Shown here: positions 54,592 to 63,956 of the stretch, piece after piece
How positions within the stretch are numbered: the first letter of the stretch is position 1
Layout of the letters: every line of letters starts with the position of its first letter
Assembly (NCBI RefSeq): GCF_001375515.1
Contig: NZ_CTDX01000014.1
Span: 124,001-188,000, forward strand
Reading direction: 5' to 3'
From: Bacillus kwashiorkori
Lineage (GTDB): Bacteria; Bacillota; Bacilli; Bacillales; Caldibacillaceae
Length of the DNA: 64,000 bases
Program-made: the position numbers and the translations under genes
Notes under the pieces: model-generated
What the model was told of the DNA's origin: nothing
The model's database searches: none
What the model saw: only the letters and a program-made list of their open reading frames with translations

Positions 54592-56520
54592 CTAGTTTCC
54601 ACGTAAAAGTCGTAATCCGTTCAAAATAACTAAAATAGTGCTTCCTTCATGTCCGATAACACCGAATGGTAAATCGATAAATTGGAGAAAATTAGAAACA
54701 ACTAATAGCATAATGACGGAGATGGAAAATACTATATTTTGTTTAATAATTCGGTTCATTTTTCTGGATAACTTTACTGCACTAGCTATTTTTGTTAAAT
54801 CATTTTTCATTAATACGACATCGGCTGTCTCTAATGCAACGTCTGTACCTTCTCCCATAGCAATTCCTACATTTGCTGTTGCTAACGCAGGAGCATCGTT
54901 TATTCCATCACCAACCATCGCAACAACATCAAAGTTTTCTTTTATTTTTTGAACTTCATGCACTTTTTGTTCCGGAAGACATTCCGCAATATATTCTTTC
55001 AGTCCAATTTCGCTCGCAATGGCATTTGCGGTATTTTTGTTATCCCCTGTAAGCATAAACCCAATGATCCCTAATTCATGTAATTGCTGGATCGCTGTTA
55101 TCGTTTCTTCACGGACGATATCCTTAAGACCAATCAAGGCGATGACTTCATTTTCCTTTTGAACAAAAACGATGGATTTTCCTTCTGTAGTCAACTTCTT
55201 TGCATCATCGATTAATTGTGCGGCACTACTAGTATTGACAAAGTCTTGTTTCCCGAGTTTCCATTCTGCTCCGTTCACTACCGCACGAATTCCCCAACCA
55301 CTAACATCTTCCACTAAATCTGGCTCCATTAATGTTACATGCTGCTTCTGAAGCGCGTACCGGACAATCGCTTGAGCTAGCGGGTGGTTAGAATGATTTT
55401 CAATCGAGGCAACGATACGAATAATCTCTTTTCTGTCCACTTTTTCGTTAACGATAAAATCAGTAACTTCCGGTTTTCCTTTCGTTAATGTTCCAGTTTT
55501 ATCAAAGGCAATTGCTTGTAAGTTTCCTAATGCTTCCAGATGGACACCGCCTTTAAACAAAATACCTTTTCTAGCGCCGTTAGAAATAGCAGATAAAGTT
55601 GCTGGCGTAATGGATGCGACTAAGGCACAAGGCGAAGCAACTACTAATAAGATCATTGCTCGATAAAATGAATCTGTCCAGCTCCATCCGAGCGCATAAT
55701 GGGGTAGGAAAATCATTAATACAACTACTAATAGGACAATTTTTACATACGTTCCTTCAAAACGTTCAATAAATTGTTGCGACGGAGACTTTTCACTTTG
55801 CGCGTTTTGTACTAATTCAATAATTTTTTGAAATAGAGTTTCGTTACTTCTTTTTGTAATTTCTACAGTAATAGAACCTGTACCGTTTACTGTTCCTGCA
55901 AATATTTCATCTTTTAACGTTTTATTTACCGGTAAAGATTCGCCAGTAATAGCAGATTCATCAATACTCGTACGTCCCTTTATGATGATTCCGTCTGCTG
56001 GTATTCTCTCACCTGGTTTTACTAATATTTCATCACCAATCTGTAATTGTTCCACAGGAACTTTTTTTTCTATTCCATTTTTTAAAAGCCATGCTTCTTC
56101 TGGTTGCAGCTGCATTAATGAAGAAATCTCTTTACTACTCTTACTCATCGTATATGTTTCCATCGCACCACTTAAGGCAAATATGAATATCAAAATAGCT
56201 CCTTCGTTCCAGTAGCCGATAATTGCTGATCCGATGGCGGCAAGAATCATTAACAATTCAACGTTAAGTTGTTTATTTTCAATGGTATCTAATATTCCTT
56301 CTCGTGCCTTTGCAAATCCGCCAATGATAAAGGCAAATAGGTAAGTAATGACAGATGCTGTTTGCAGTTCATATTTGGCTAGTACCCAGCCTATAATGAT
56401 TAATACCCCGCTTAAAATGGCAGCACCGAGTTCCAAATACGGTTCCATTTTTTTCAGATTTTCCGAGAAACTAGAGTTTTTATGAAATGATTTCTCCCCA
56501 ACCTTCACATTCGTTTCCAT
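54592..56520 (-). CDS. pfeT: P1B4-type heavy-metal ATPase (PfeT/ZosA-like)
   Basis: 642 residues. No N-terminal HMA domain. The membrane metal motif is SPC (VVASPCALVAS), the mark of P1B4 ATPases, followed by DKTGTLTKGKP and GDGINDAP. Length and features match B. subtilis ZosA, now called PfeT, a PerR-regulated Fe(II) efflux pump. Two PerR boxes upstream strongly support this. AGGGGGAAA precedes the ATG. It interrupts the yfk block between yfkH and yfkF. Cobalt or zinc as substrate remains possible. Confidence 0.9.
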   Translation of the reverse strand: METNVKVGEKSFHKNSSFSENLKKMEPYLELGAAILSGVLIIIGWVLAKYELQTASVITYLFAFIIGGFAKAREGILDTIENKQLNVELLMILAAIGSAIIGYWNEGAILIFIFALSGAMETYTMSKSSKEISSLMQLQPEEAWLLKNGIEKKVPVEQLQIGDEILVKPGERIPADGIIIKGRTSIDESAITGESLPVNKTLKDEIFAGTVNGTGSITVEITKRSNETLFQKIIELVQNAQSEKSPSQQFIERFEGTYVKIVLLVVVLMIFLPHYALGWSWTDSFYRAMILLVVASPCALVASITPATLSAISNGARKGILFKGGVHLEALGNLQAIAFDKTGTLTKGKPEVTDFIVNEKVDRKEIIRIVASIENHSNHPLAQAIVRYALQKQHVTLMEPDLVEDVSGWGIRAVVNGAEWKLGKQDFVNTSSAAQLIDDAKKLTTEGKSIVFVQKENEVIALIGLKDIVREETITAIQQLHELGIIGFMLTGDNKNTANAIASEIGLKEYIAECLPEQKVHEVQKIKENFDVVAMVGDGINDAPALATANVGIAMGEGTDVALETADVVLMKNDLTKIASAVKLSRKMNRIIKQNIVFSISVIMLLVVSNFLQFIDLPFGVIGHEGSTILVILNGLRLLRGN

Positions 56521-56567
56521 ATTATTTCCCCCTAATTTTTATCTAATTGAGAATAAAAATCATCCTC

Positions 56568-56618
56568 AACACTGTTATAAAATGCAAAAGCTGTCAATTG
56601 AAATGACAGCAAAGTGTT
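56568..56618 (-). promoter_or_regulatory. Structured leader upstream of pfeT
   Basis: Inner hairpin GCTGTCA / TGACAGC (56590-56610), enclosed by outer arms AACACT / AGTGTT (56568-56573, 56613-56618). On the minus strand the inner stem is followed by TTTTGCATTTT. It could be an attenuator or a message-stabilising structure between promoter and start codon. Confidence 0.5.
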
Positions 56619-56684
56619 GATTTATCAATATTTTATTAAGCTATTATCATTGTAACATAACGATAATTAAAAGGGAAGTATAAT

Positions 56685-56722
56685 TTATAATAATTTTAAA
56701 TAAGTAATTATAATAATTATAA
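56685..56722 (-). promoter_or_regulatory. Two PerR boxes and promoter of pfeT
   Basis: TTATAATAATTTTAA (56685-56699) and TTATAATAATTATAA (56708-56722). The second is a perfect match to the PerR consensus TTATAATNATTATAA. On the minus strand TTGCAA, 16 bp and TATAAT overlap the second box, so repressor binding would block the promoter. Expected induction by peroxide or excess iron. Confidence 0.85.
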
Positions 56723-56771
56723 ACAGTGTTGCAAAGGTGAAAAATAGGTTTTCCTCTACTCGAAGAAACTT

Positions 56772-56805
56772 TAAAAGGCAATCCCTTCCATAAAGAGAAT
56801 TGCCT
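56772..56805 (-). terminator. Terminator of the MFS gene
   Basis: GGCAAT / ATTGCC based stem followed on the minus strand by TTTTAAAG. Confidence 0.7.
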
Positions 56806-56829
56806 CCTGTAAAAATACACTGCTATTCG

Positions 56830-58014
56830 TCAAATATTAAAGCTATGATCCACTGATTTTTGAATCTTAAAGAGCAATAAGCCGATAAAGATGAAAAATA
56901 ACATAATACTAATGAAGTAAAAGAAACTGATTTGTTGTAAATATTGGATGAAGATACCACCTAAAAATGGGCCAATAATACTGCCAATGCTGAAAAATAT
57001 ACCAATCATTAAATTCCCAGCTGGTAATAACTGTTTCGGCAATAAATCTGTCATATAAGCAATGCTTAATGAGAAAGTCGATCCAAGAAGCATTCCTGCA
57101 ATGAAAAAAGTTAATGTTAACAAAACAAATGATTGTTCAAAAATTGCTGCACTAATAAAACTTGCGGCACCAAAGAACATAATAAATAATAATATGTTAC
57201 GTCTCCCATATCGGTCACTTAATAACCCTAATGGCAATTGAAAAATAATGCCACCGACAGAAAAGGCTGGCAAAATAATGGATAATGCATCTACATCCAT
57301 TCCAATTCTTAATGCATAAACAGGAAAGTTACCATTTAAGGAAGCTTCCAAAATTCCGTAACAAAAGGCTGGAAGAACGGCAGCCCAAGCAAATTTAAAA
57401 ACTTGTGTAAATCTAGAAAAAGTCGAACGAAGTGAATATGTTTCTACATCCGACGCAGCTGCTTCAGGAATTTCATTTTTTAAAAAAAATACAGTTAACC
57501 ATGCAAGCAGACTAAATATACTGGAAATGATAAAAGGCAGTTCTGGGTCAATGGCAATAAATCTTGTCATTAAAGGTCCAACAGCAAAGCCGACCCCAAA
57601 AAATAGCCCATATAACGATATATTTCGCCCACGTTTATGTATTGGGGAAAATGCAGTTATCCATGTTTGAGTTGAAAAGTGTAATGCATGGTCGCCAATA
57701 CCTATAAGTAAGCGTAAAAAAAACCAAACTAACAAGGAATCAGTTAAAGTAAAGGAAAATAAGGAAATAATAACGGCGAGTCCGCCAAAAACAATTAACG
57801 GTTTGTAACCAAATTTTTTAAGGGGAGCTTCCATTAACGGAGAAGCTAATAAAACCCCTATATATAGCCCTGTCGCATGGAGTCCGTTTATATGGGAAGG
57901 AACATTGGCGTTTTCTAATAAAACCGCAATTAGTGGAAGCAACATTCCTTGTGAAAATCCCGAAATACTAACAATTACAACTAAAATCCAGAATCTAAAG
58001 TTTAATCCTTTCAT
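56830..58014 (-). CDS. yfkF: Major facilitator superfamily transporter (YfkF-like)
   Basis: 394 residues, 12 hydrophobic segments. The loop 2-3 region is degenerate (LMEAPLKKFGYKP), and the second-half equivalent GLLSDRYGRRNILL is canonical. It resembles B. subtilis YfkF in length and place. Drug or sugar-phosphate efflux is possible; no substrate can be named. AGGAGAAG precedes the ATG. Confidence 0.85.
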   Translation of the reverse strand: MKGLNFRFWILVVIVSISGFSQGMLLPLIAVLLENANVPSHINGLHATGLYIGVLLASPLMEAPLKKFGYKPLIVFGGLAVIISLFSFTLTDSLLVWFFLRLLIGIGDHALHFSTQTWITAFSPIHKRGRNISLYGLFFGVGFAVGPLMTRFIAIDPELPFIISSIFSLLAWLTVFFLKNEIPEAAASDVETYSLRSTFSRFTQVFKFAWAAVLPAFCYGILEASLNGNFPVYALRIGMDVDALSIILPAFSVGGIIFQLPLGLLSDRYGRRNILLFIMFFGAASFISAAIFEQSFVLLTLTFFIAGMLLGSTFSLSIAYMTDLLPKQLLPAGNLMIGIFFSIGSIIGPFLGGIFIQYLQQISFFYFISIMLFFIFIGLLLFKIQKSVDHSFNI

Positions 58015-58174
58015 CTTCTTCTCCTATGATGTTTGTATTCTATTATTCGTAACATTTTTTACTTGTGGATATTCCAAGTCTTACTCTATAAATAGTAAGC
58101 ATGAATGCATCTATTTTGCAACAAAAAGAATATACTTGTAATATATCGATAAAGTGAAAGGTTAGGTGGAGAGA

Positions 58175-58555
58175 ATGAAGTATATTATGAAGGAGAACGG
58201 TTTCTATACGGAATTACCTTATGGTCCACTACATATTTCTAGTACCGACGAACATGGATTTCGACCATACCAACTACTTGTGTCGTCCATTGCCGTTTGC
58301 AGTGGCGGAGTTTTAAGGAAAGTACTAGAAAAAATGCGCTTGCCGTTTGAGGATATTCAAATGGAAACAGAGGTGGAGCGTAATCCCGAACATGCCAATA
58401 GGATTGAGGGTATCCAACTTCACTTTATCATTAAAGGAAATGTAGATGAAACAAAAGTACAAAAAGCACTCCATGTAGCACGAAAAAACTGTGCAATGGT
58501 TCAATCAGTTGAAGGGAGTATTAACATTGTAGAAACTTTTGAAGTTATAAAGTAA
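58175..58555 (+). CDS. OsmC-family protein
   Basis: 126 residues from ATG 58175 (AGGTGGAGAG upstream). The two redox cysteines of the family are present in AVCSGGVL and KNCAMVQS. OsmC/Ohr proteins reduce organic hydroperoxides; this short form belongs with OsmC-like proteins of unknown substrate. It takes the place of yfkE in the B. subtilis order. Confidence 0.87.
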   Translation: MKYIMKENGFYTELPYGPLHISSTDEHGFRPYQLLVSSIAVCSGGVLRKVLEKMRLPFEDIQMETEVERNPEHANRIEGIQLHFIIKGNVDETKVQKALHVARKNCAMVQSVEGSINIVETFEVIK

Positions 58556-58611
58556 ATAGTATTAATACGGAGAAGAAACCATTTTACCATTTTTATTCGT
58601 AGTTACTAAAT

Positions 58612-58652
58612 AAACCGAGTGAATCCTTTTTAGGGAACACTCGGTTTTTTAT
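58612..58652 (+). terminator. Terminator of the OsmC gene
   Basis: AACCGAGTG / CACTCGGTT followed by TTTTT. Confidence 0.88.
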
Positions 58653-59016
58653 AATACATATTTATTTTTTATAAAGGAAATTAGTCTATCCCCCTCCTTT
58701 TAGAATTTTTCGGTTCATGTATTTGATTACTGCATAATGATTATCACTTTTTAAGGAAAAATATTGTATTAAAATAATAAATTACTTCAATCGCATACCC
58801 CCTTTTGTAAGATGTAAATAAGTCCTTTTTAAATAGTTGTTCTTACAAAAGTCGTACGATAAGGTTCCTCCTCTCCGACGTGATTAATATATTTTTATTA
58901 ATGATAATTTGTCAATATTCTAATTTTAAAAAAGTTTTTTCGGAAAAATTTTTTGGATAAGAATTCGGCTGTTTGAAAAAACTATGCAGGAACAATAGAA
59001 TGGAAGGAGTATCCGT
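58653..59016. other. Intergenic region upstream of yfkD
   Basis: 364 AT-rich bases. It ends in the GAAGGAG ribosome binding site of yfkD. I looked for a forespore (sigma-G) promoter and saw no convincing one, nor any ORF or riboswitch. Confidence 0.3.
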
Positions 59017-59838
59017 ATGTTTAAAAATCGCAAGAAATATGTAGGTGTCGTTCTGTTGATTTTGCTATTTAGTTTAATGACTGGAGTTTCTTTCGCAAAG
59101 GGTAGTGACAAAAAAGATGCAGCTACTAAGTATAAAATTCCAAGTTCTGTCATGAATATTGCAAAGGAAAATACATATCCAAATCCTTCCCAAGATTTAC
59201 CACAATTACAACCTAGTGAATTAACAAAGGAGTTGCTAGAAACTTCTGAAATTAAAATTGAGAATCCTAACTTAATTCTAATGTTGAATGAAACTTCCAT
59301 TAATAAGCCTTTCTTAGCAATTGGCCATAAAGCCACTATTTACCTTGGCAATTGGCCGTTAAACTATGAATCGAAGGAAACATCACCAAACTGGGAATAC
59401 CAAAAAATTAATACGAATTTCCATGATAACCGTGGTGGAAATGGCCCTTATAAAATTCATTTTGTTCAAGAAACACAAAAAACCGTTCGTGGTGGTTTAA
59501 CAGCAAAAATTCCAAATGCGAATGACGTAAAAAAAATGATGCTGTTAAAAGCAACAGAGAAAACAAATTTGCCTTTATCCTTTGAAACAATTATTGGCGC
59601 TGGAACGAAGAAAGATCAATATTACAATATCCCAAAAAAGAAACTCGGATATCTTGATGCGTATTCACCTGCGATAAATGAAAAAGGGACCGTTACTTAT
59701 GGCGAAGTATATATAAAATTAAAAGGTGGAAAAAGAACGATTGAAGTGAAAAATGTGACATCCCAAGGGATTGGTGCTTGGATACCAGTTCAAGACCATG
59801 TATCTTTCACTTTTTCAGCCATTGAAGTACCTAGATAA
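59017..59838 (+). CDS. yfkD: YfkD-family secreted or membrane-tethered protein
   Basis: 273 residues. Signal sequence or anchor at about 8-28, then a soluble domain of mixed character without cysteines. The N-terminal SSVMNIAKENTYPNPSQDLPQLQPS and the central GNWPLNYESKETSPNWEYQKIN are typical of YfkD-like proteins of Bacillaceae. Function unknown. Same relative place as in B. subtilis. Confidence 0.88.
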   Translation: MFKNRKKYVGVVLLILLFSLMTGVSFAKGSDKKDAATKYKIPSSVMNIAKENTYPNPSQDLPQLQPSELTKELLETSEIKIENPNLILMLNETSINKPFLAIGHKATIYLGNWPLNYESKETSPNWEYQKINTNFHDNRGGNGPYKIHFVQETQKTVRGGLTAKIPNANDVKKMMLLKATEKTNLPLSFETIIGAGTKKDQYYNIPKKKLGYLDAYSPAINEKGTVTYGEVYIKLKGGKRTIEVKNVTSQGIGAWIPVQDHVSFTFSAIEVPR

Positions 59839-60055
59839 AACAATAATCGCAGAATGACACCAAAGAGTCGATATGTCCCCATTTTGTGGAAAGTTGATAT
59901 GTCTGTTAGCTTTGTTGTGAAATACATTTTGAAGAAAAATGAGTATCGAGCCTACTAACCGTTATCCCCCCTTCAGTACGCTGTGAAACATCTATTTTAT
60001 TTTCTACATCAAAGTGTATAATATAAACAGTTATATTTTGAAGGGAGTAATTTTT

Positions 60056-60229
60056 TTGTCTGACAATCGCGAAACCCAATTACAAACGTTACAAGAACGC
60101 TTCGAGCGAATTTTACAAACTTTGGAAATGATGGAACCTGAAAAAGTGGATTTGCAAGATATTGATCGGCTTATTTCGATGCTAGATGAGCTTGATGAAA
60201 GATGGCAACAAATGAAAGAAGGTATATAA
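60056..60229 (+). CDS. SE1561-family small protein
   Basis: 57 residues from TTG 60056; AAGGGAG is well spaced and no ATG would be. Acidic, all-helical, with paired leucines suggesting a coiled coil (LQERFERILQTLEMMEPEKV, DIDRLISMLDELDERW). Resembles the SE1561 family of unknown function in Firmicutes. Confidence 0.75.
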   Translation: MSDNRETQLQTLQERFERILQTLEMMEPEKVDLQDIDRLISMLDELDERWQQMKEGI

Positions 60230-60259
60230 GGATTTTCCAAATTTAGAAGTGGTACATCT

Positions 60260-60290
60260 GTCGAGAACTGTGATCTCGACTTTTCTTTTT
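60260..60290 (+). terminator. Terminator of the SE1561-like gene
   Basis: GTCGAGA-N7-TCTCGAC then TTTTCTTTTT. Confidence 0.88.
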
Positions 60291-60341
60291 ATAAGAGGCT
60301 ATTGTGGTGATTGTGAGAGAAACTTTTTCTGTTTTCACTCT

Positions 60342-60368
60342 TCATAATGCATATGTAACTGCATGCTA
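60342..60368 (+). promoter_or_regulatory. Possible sigma-G promoter of pdaA
   Basis: TCATA (60342-60346), a 15-bp spacer and CATGCTA (60362-60368) fit the sigma-G pattern GYATA-N15-CATNNTA apart from the first base. pdaA is forespore-expressed in B. subtilis, which supports the call. Confidence 0.5.
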
Positions 60369-60479
60369 AAGCTTGTTTGGAATTTGCGCTAATGAACATA
60401 TATATATTGTCAATTTTTTTCAAGCATGTTTTTTCCTATTACAGAAAAACTAAGGGAAAACAATGAGAGGATGTAGTTA

Positions 60480-61283
60480 ATGATAAAAAAGCCATTGTTT
60501 CTTATTAGCATGTTAGTTAGTTTTGTCTTTCTTTTAAGTCCCCACACTTATGCAGTATCTAATTCTCAAATACATTGGGGATTTAAAAAGGCAAGAAATG
60601 AAGTACCACCAGAAGCGGGAGCTAATTACGATGCTTTATTAAAAAAATACGGTGCTTTTTACAAAGCAAACCAAACGGATAAGGTTGTCTATTTAACTTT
60701 TGATAATGGATATGAAAATGGTTATACAGGAAAAATTTTAGATGTATTAAAAAAAGAAAAGGTACCAGCGACCTTTTTCGTGACAGGCCATTATTTAGAG
60801 TCGGCAACAGATTTAGTAAAGCGGATGGTAAATGAAGGTCATATTGTCGGTAATCATTCGTGGAGTCATCCTGATTTTACCCAAGTAAGTGATGACAAAT
60901 TAAAGGAAGAATTAAATCGAGTGAAGCGAAAAACAGCAGAAATAACTGGTCAAAAGGAAATGATTTTTTTACGACCACCAAGGGGAATTTTTAGTGAAAG
61001 AACATTGAAAGTTGCCAAAGATGCTGGTTATATCCATGTGTTTTGGTCGCTTGCTTTCGTTGATTGGAATGTGAATCAGCAAAAAGGTTGGCAATATGCA
61101 TATAATGAAATAATGAAACAGATTCATCCTGGGGCAGTTATTTTATTACATACGGTATCAAAGGATAATGCGGACGCGTTAGAAAAAGCGATACAAGACT
61201 TGAAAAAACGTGGCTACCGATTTGCAAGCTTAAATGATTATTTACTAGAGCAGCAGTTAGGGAAGGAAAAAATCATTTATTAA
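60480..61283 (+). CDS. pdaA: Delta-lactam-biosynthetic peptidoglycan deacetylase PdaA
   Basis: 267 residues. A signal peptide (about 1-26) precedes a NodB-type deacetylase. Motif 1 is TFDNGYENG, with Asn in place of the second Asp as in PdaA; motif 2 is HSWSHPDF with the metal histidines; LRPPRG is motif 3. PdaA removes the acetyl group of N-acetylmuramic acid in spore cortex, needed for muramic-delta-lactam and germination. GAGGATG precedes the ATG. Confidence 0.95.
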   Translation: MIKKPLFLISMLVSFVFLLSPHTYAVSNSQIHWGFKKARNEVPPEAGANYDALLKKYGAFYKANQTDKVVYLTFDNGYENGYTGKILDVLKKEKVPATFFVTGHYLESATDLVKRMVNEGHIVGNHSWSHPDFTQVSDDKLKEELNRVKRKTAEITGQKEMIFLRPPRGIFSERTLKVAKDAGYIHVFWSLAFVDWNVNQQKGWQYAYNEIMKQIHPGAVILLHTVSKDNADALEKAIQDLKKRGYRFASLNDYLLEQQLGKEKIIY

Positions 61284-61322
61284 TCATAGGAAAAGCACTC
61301 CAAATGGATACAATAAAAGAAC

Positions 61323-61390
61323 GGGCTGGCGAGAGAGCTAGGTAACCCAAATACGGATGACTAGCGCATTCAATCAACAGCCCTTTTTTC
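61323..61390 (+). terminator. Terminator of pdaA
   Basis: Outer arms GGGCTG / CAGCCC with an inner GCTAG / CTAGC pair, then TTTTTTC. The loop is long, so the folded structure is branched. Confidence 0.6.
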
Positions 61391-61397
61391 AATGACG

Positions 61398-61627
61398 TTA
61401 TTTACTCTTTTTCATTTTTAACAAGACGATAATAAGTAATACAATAGAAACAGCACCTAAAACAATATATAGTGTTCCAAACGTTGTGAACCCAGACCTT
61501 TTTTCACCAGCCTTCCACACTTACCAAATGTTTTTTTAAAAGTGCTGGAAGTAGTGCCAATTTCGACATAACTATTCATAATGAACCAAAGTGCACCTAT
61601 CGTTCCGAATTGTTTTTCCTTATCCAT
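61398..61627 (-). pseudogene. Degraded small membrane-protein gene
   Basis: On the minus strand an ATG at 61627 opens a frame (MDKEKQFGTIGALWFIMNS...). A different frame then gives a good single membrane segment and basic tail (FGTLYIVLGAVSIVLLIIVLLKMKKSK) ending at 61398. The two frames together look like one short membrane protein broken by a frameshift, but chance cannot be excluded. Confidence 0.35.
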
Positions 61628-61655
61628 TTGCCAACTAGTTTTATTATTCGTTGTA

Positions 61656-61952
61656 CTACTTGATAAAAGGTGCGCAAACTAACATTAGGACAGCTAATGT
61701 GGATAGTATATAAGTAACTTCTTTTGATAAACCGCTAGTCGCTTTTTCGGTTAAAGAAAACTTAAAAATATTTTTATAAATAATAAAGAGTAAAATTAAG
61801 ATGGAAACCCCTACCATCCAAGCGCCAAAAGTATCATCGATATTAATACCGAATAGTTTGTAAATTAATTTTACAAACCCTCCAAAAACACCTCCTAAAA
61901 GAATAGTGACGTTAAAAATACCAAAAAACCGCAAAAAAATTCCCCATGGCAC
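61656..61952 (-). CDS. Small three-helix membrane protein, unknown
   Basis: 98 residues with three hydrophobic segments (about 8-32, 42-62 and 76-95). GTG start with AAAGGAG rather close. I recognise no family. It lies between pdaA and the rRNA methyltransferase, upstream of the degraded frame at 61.4-61.6 kb on the same strand. Confidence 0.55.
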   Translation of the reverse strand: MPWGIFLRFFGIFNVTILLGGVFGGFVKLIYKLFGINIDDTFGAWMVGVSILILLFIIYKNIFKFSLTEKATSGLSKEVTYILSTLAVLMLVCAPFIK

Positions 61953-62207
61953 CTACTCCTTTCCCATCCATTTTATTACAAATTTTACCAGAAAAGACAG
62001 ATTTTAACTTAGTGATTGTATTCAACAAATTCCGATAATATTGTGACATACTATTCAACATACCAATTTATCATACTTTCTCTACCATGGATAATCTGTT
62101 TCTGTGAAATCACTATCCCACCAGTCTTTTCTCAAAAATATTTTGTTTTCTGACGTTACTATAGTAAAATTCTTTATAAATATACTCTTTAAGATGGAGA
62201 AAAGAAC
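61953..62207. other. Divergent intergenic region
   Basis: 255 bases between the small membrane protein (leftward) and the methyltransferase (rightward). No feature beyond the ribosome binding sites at both edges. Confidence 0.3.
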
Positions 62208-63593
62208 ATGGCAAAAACAACAAACATTGCAATTATGAAAGGCCAAGTATTCCCAATTACAATCAAGCGTTTAGGAATCAATGGGGAAGGTGTTGGTTAT
62301 TTCAAAAGAAGTGTCGTCTTCGTGCCAGGGGCTCTACCTGGGGAGGAAGTGTTAGTCGAGGCGACAAATATTAAACCGAATTTTGCAGAGGCCAAAATCA
62401 TCCGTATTCGCAAAAGGTCTTCACACAGAATTAATCCTCCTTGTCCGATCTATTATGAATGCGGTGGATGTCAATTACAGCATCTAGATTATAAACAGCA
62501 ACTTGTGGAAAAGCGGGATATATTAATTCAAGCATTGGAGCGGCATACAAAATTAACTATTGAGAAATTGGATATTCGCCCAACGATTGGAATGGATGAT
62601 CCGTGGCTGTACCGCAATAAATCACAATTTCAACTCGGGGAAATAAAAGGTAACTATATAGCCGGTCTTTATAGTATGAACTCCCATAAACTTATCGATA
62701 TCCCAAACTGTATCGTTCAGCACCCAGCAACAAATAAAGCTGTCCGGGTAGTAAAAGATATACTAAGTGACTTACAAATCTCGGTGTATAACGAACGGAA
62801 ACGAACAGGGCTCGTCCGCACTATTGTAGCCCGTGTAGCCGTTGGAACAGGGGAAGTACAAGTGGTTTTAATTACTACAAAAAAAGAACTTCCGAAAAAG
62901 CATTTAATCGTAGAAGAAATTCAAAAACGACTGCCAGAAGTAAAGTCAATCGTCCAAAATATTAACGGGAAAAAAACTTCCTTAATTTTCGGCGATGAGT
63001 CATTACAACTAGACGGTGAACAATCCATCCAAGAAGTTCTCGGCGATATTAGTTTCGAACTGTCATCTCGGGCCTTCTTCCAATTAAATCCCATTCAAAC
63101 CGTCAAACTATACGATGAAGTGAAAAAGACTGCCGCACTTACTGGAAAAGAAAAAGTGGTCGATGCCTATTGTGGGGTTGGAACAATCGGTCTTTGGCTG
63201 AACGATAAAGCAGGAGAAATACGCGGAATGGATGTGGTAGAAGAAGGCATTCAAGATGCAAAGAAAAATGCAAAACGTCTCGGTATAAAAAATGCTCGCT
63301 ACGAAGTCGGTAAAGCAGAAGATATCATGCCAAAATGGGTAAAAGCAGGCTGGAAACCAGATGTTGTCATCGTCGATCCTCCCCGAGCCGGTTGTGACGA
63401 CGCCCTACTAGACACTATATTAAAAACCGGCGCTAGAAAAGTCGTCTATGTTTCCTGCAACCCATCCACCTTAGCAAAAGACTTAAACAAACTAACGAAA
63501 AAATATAAAGTTCAATATATCCAGCCTGTCGATATGTTTCCGCAGACTAGCCACGTTGAGTGTGTTGTCTTGATGTCAAGGGTGGATAAATAG
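62208..63593 (+). CDS. 23S rRNA (uracil-5)-methyltransferase, RlmCD/RumA family
   Basis: 461 residues. An N-terminal TRAM domain ([21 protein letters not shown]) is followed by an iron-sulfur cysteine cluster ([10 protein letters not shown] plus a later Cys) and a Rossmann methyltransferase domain with [14 protein letters not shown] (SAM), VDPPRAGCD, the nucleophile Cys in [13 protein letters not shown] and a C-terminal [10 protein letters not shown]. subtilis has two relatives, YefA (RlmCD) and YfjO; the location near pdaA favours the YfjO position. TGGAG precedes the ATG. Confidence 0.93.
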   Translation: MAKTTNIAIMKGQVFPITIKRLGINGEGVGYFKRSVVFVPGALPGEEVLVEATNIKPNFAEAKIIRIRKRSSHRINPPCPIYYECGGCQLQHLDYKQQLVEKRDILIQALERHTKLTIEKLDIRPTIGMDDPWLYRNKSQFQLGEIKGNYIAGLYSMNSHKLIDIPNCIVQHPATNKAVRVVKDILSDLQISVYNERKRTGLVRTIVARVAVGTGEVQVVLITTKKELPKKHLIVEEIQKRLPEVKSIVQNINGKKTSLIFGDESLQLDGEQSIQEVLGDISFELSSRAFFQLNPIQTVKLYDEVKKTAALTGKEKVVDAYCGVGTIGLWLNDKAGEIRGMDVVEEGIQDAKKNAKRLGIKNARYEVGKAEDIMPKWVKAGWKPDVVIVDPPRAGCDDALLDTILKTGARKVVYVSCNPSTLAKDLNKLTKKYKVQYIQPVDMFPQTSHVECVVLMSRVDK

Positions 63594-63956
63594 CTCTGCT
63601 AAAAATACTGATAAATAAAGGGTTTCCTGACATTGCATTTTTCTTTCGGTAACTTTGCTGAGGTCGCTAATGTCTGGAACTTATCCAATCCATTGCACAA
63701 TCAGAAAATAAATCTCTAAGTGAAATGATTGTTCTGAAAATAATCATCCAGCAATATTTCAATAGAGCAATTGGAAGCGGTGCAACTTGAAAAAGTGGAA
63801 TAGGAGTAATGATGTGAAAGATGAGCATGGTACGAAGCGAAAAGGTACAAAGTTTAGTTCGAAAAGACAGGTTGATGAATAAACTAATTGATTTTGTGAT
63901 TGCTTAATCAATTTTATTGTGCAATATAAATAATTTACGGTAGGTAGGTGATTAAT
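63594..63956. other. Region with degraded coding remnants
   Basis: Short plus-strand frames read AEVANVWNLSNP (in one frame) and LSEMIVLKIIIQQYFNRAIGSG (in another, about 63718-63789), suggesting one frameshifted protein. No intact gene. I cannot assign a family. Confidence 0.35.

Noticed and set aside
56548-56562. TGAGAATAAAAATCA in the pfeT leader resembles a Fur box
   Set aside because: Only five of seven bases match in the second half, and two much better PerR boxes explain the control.
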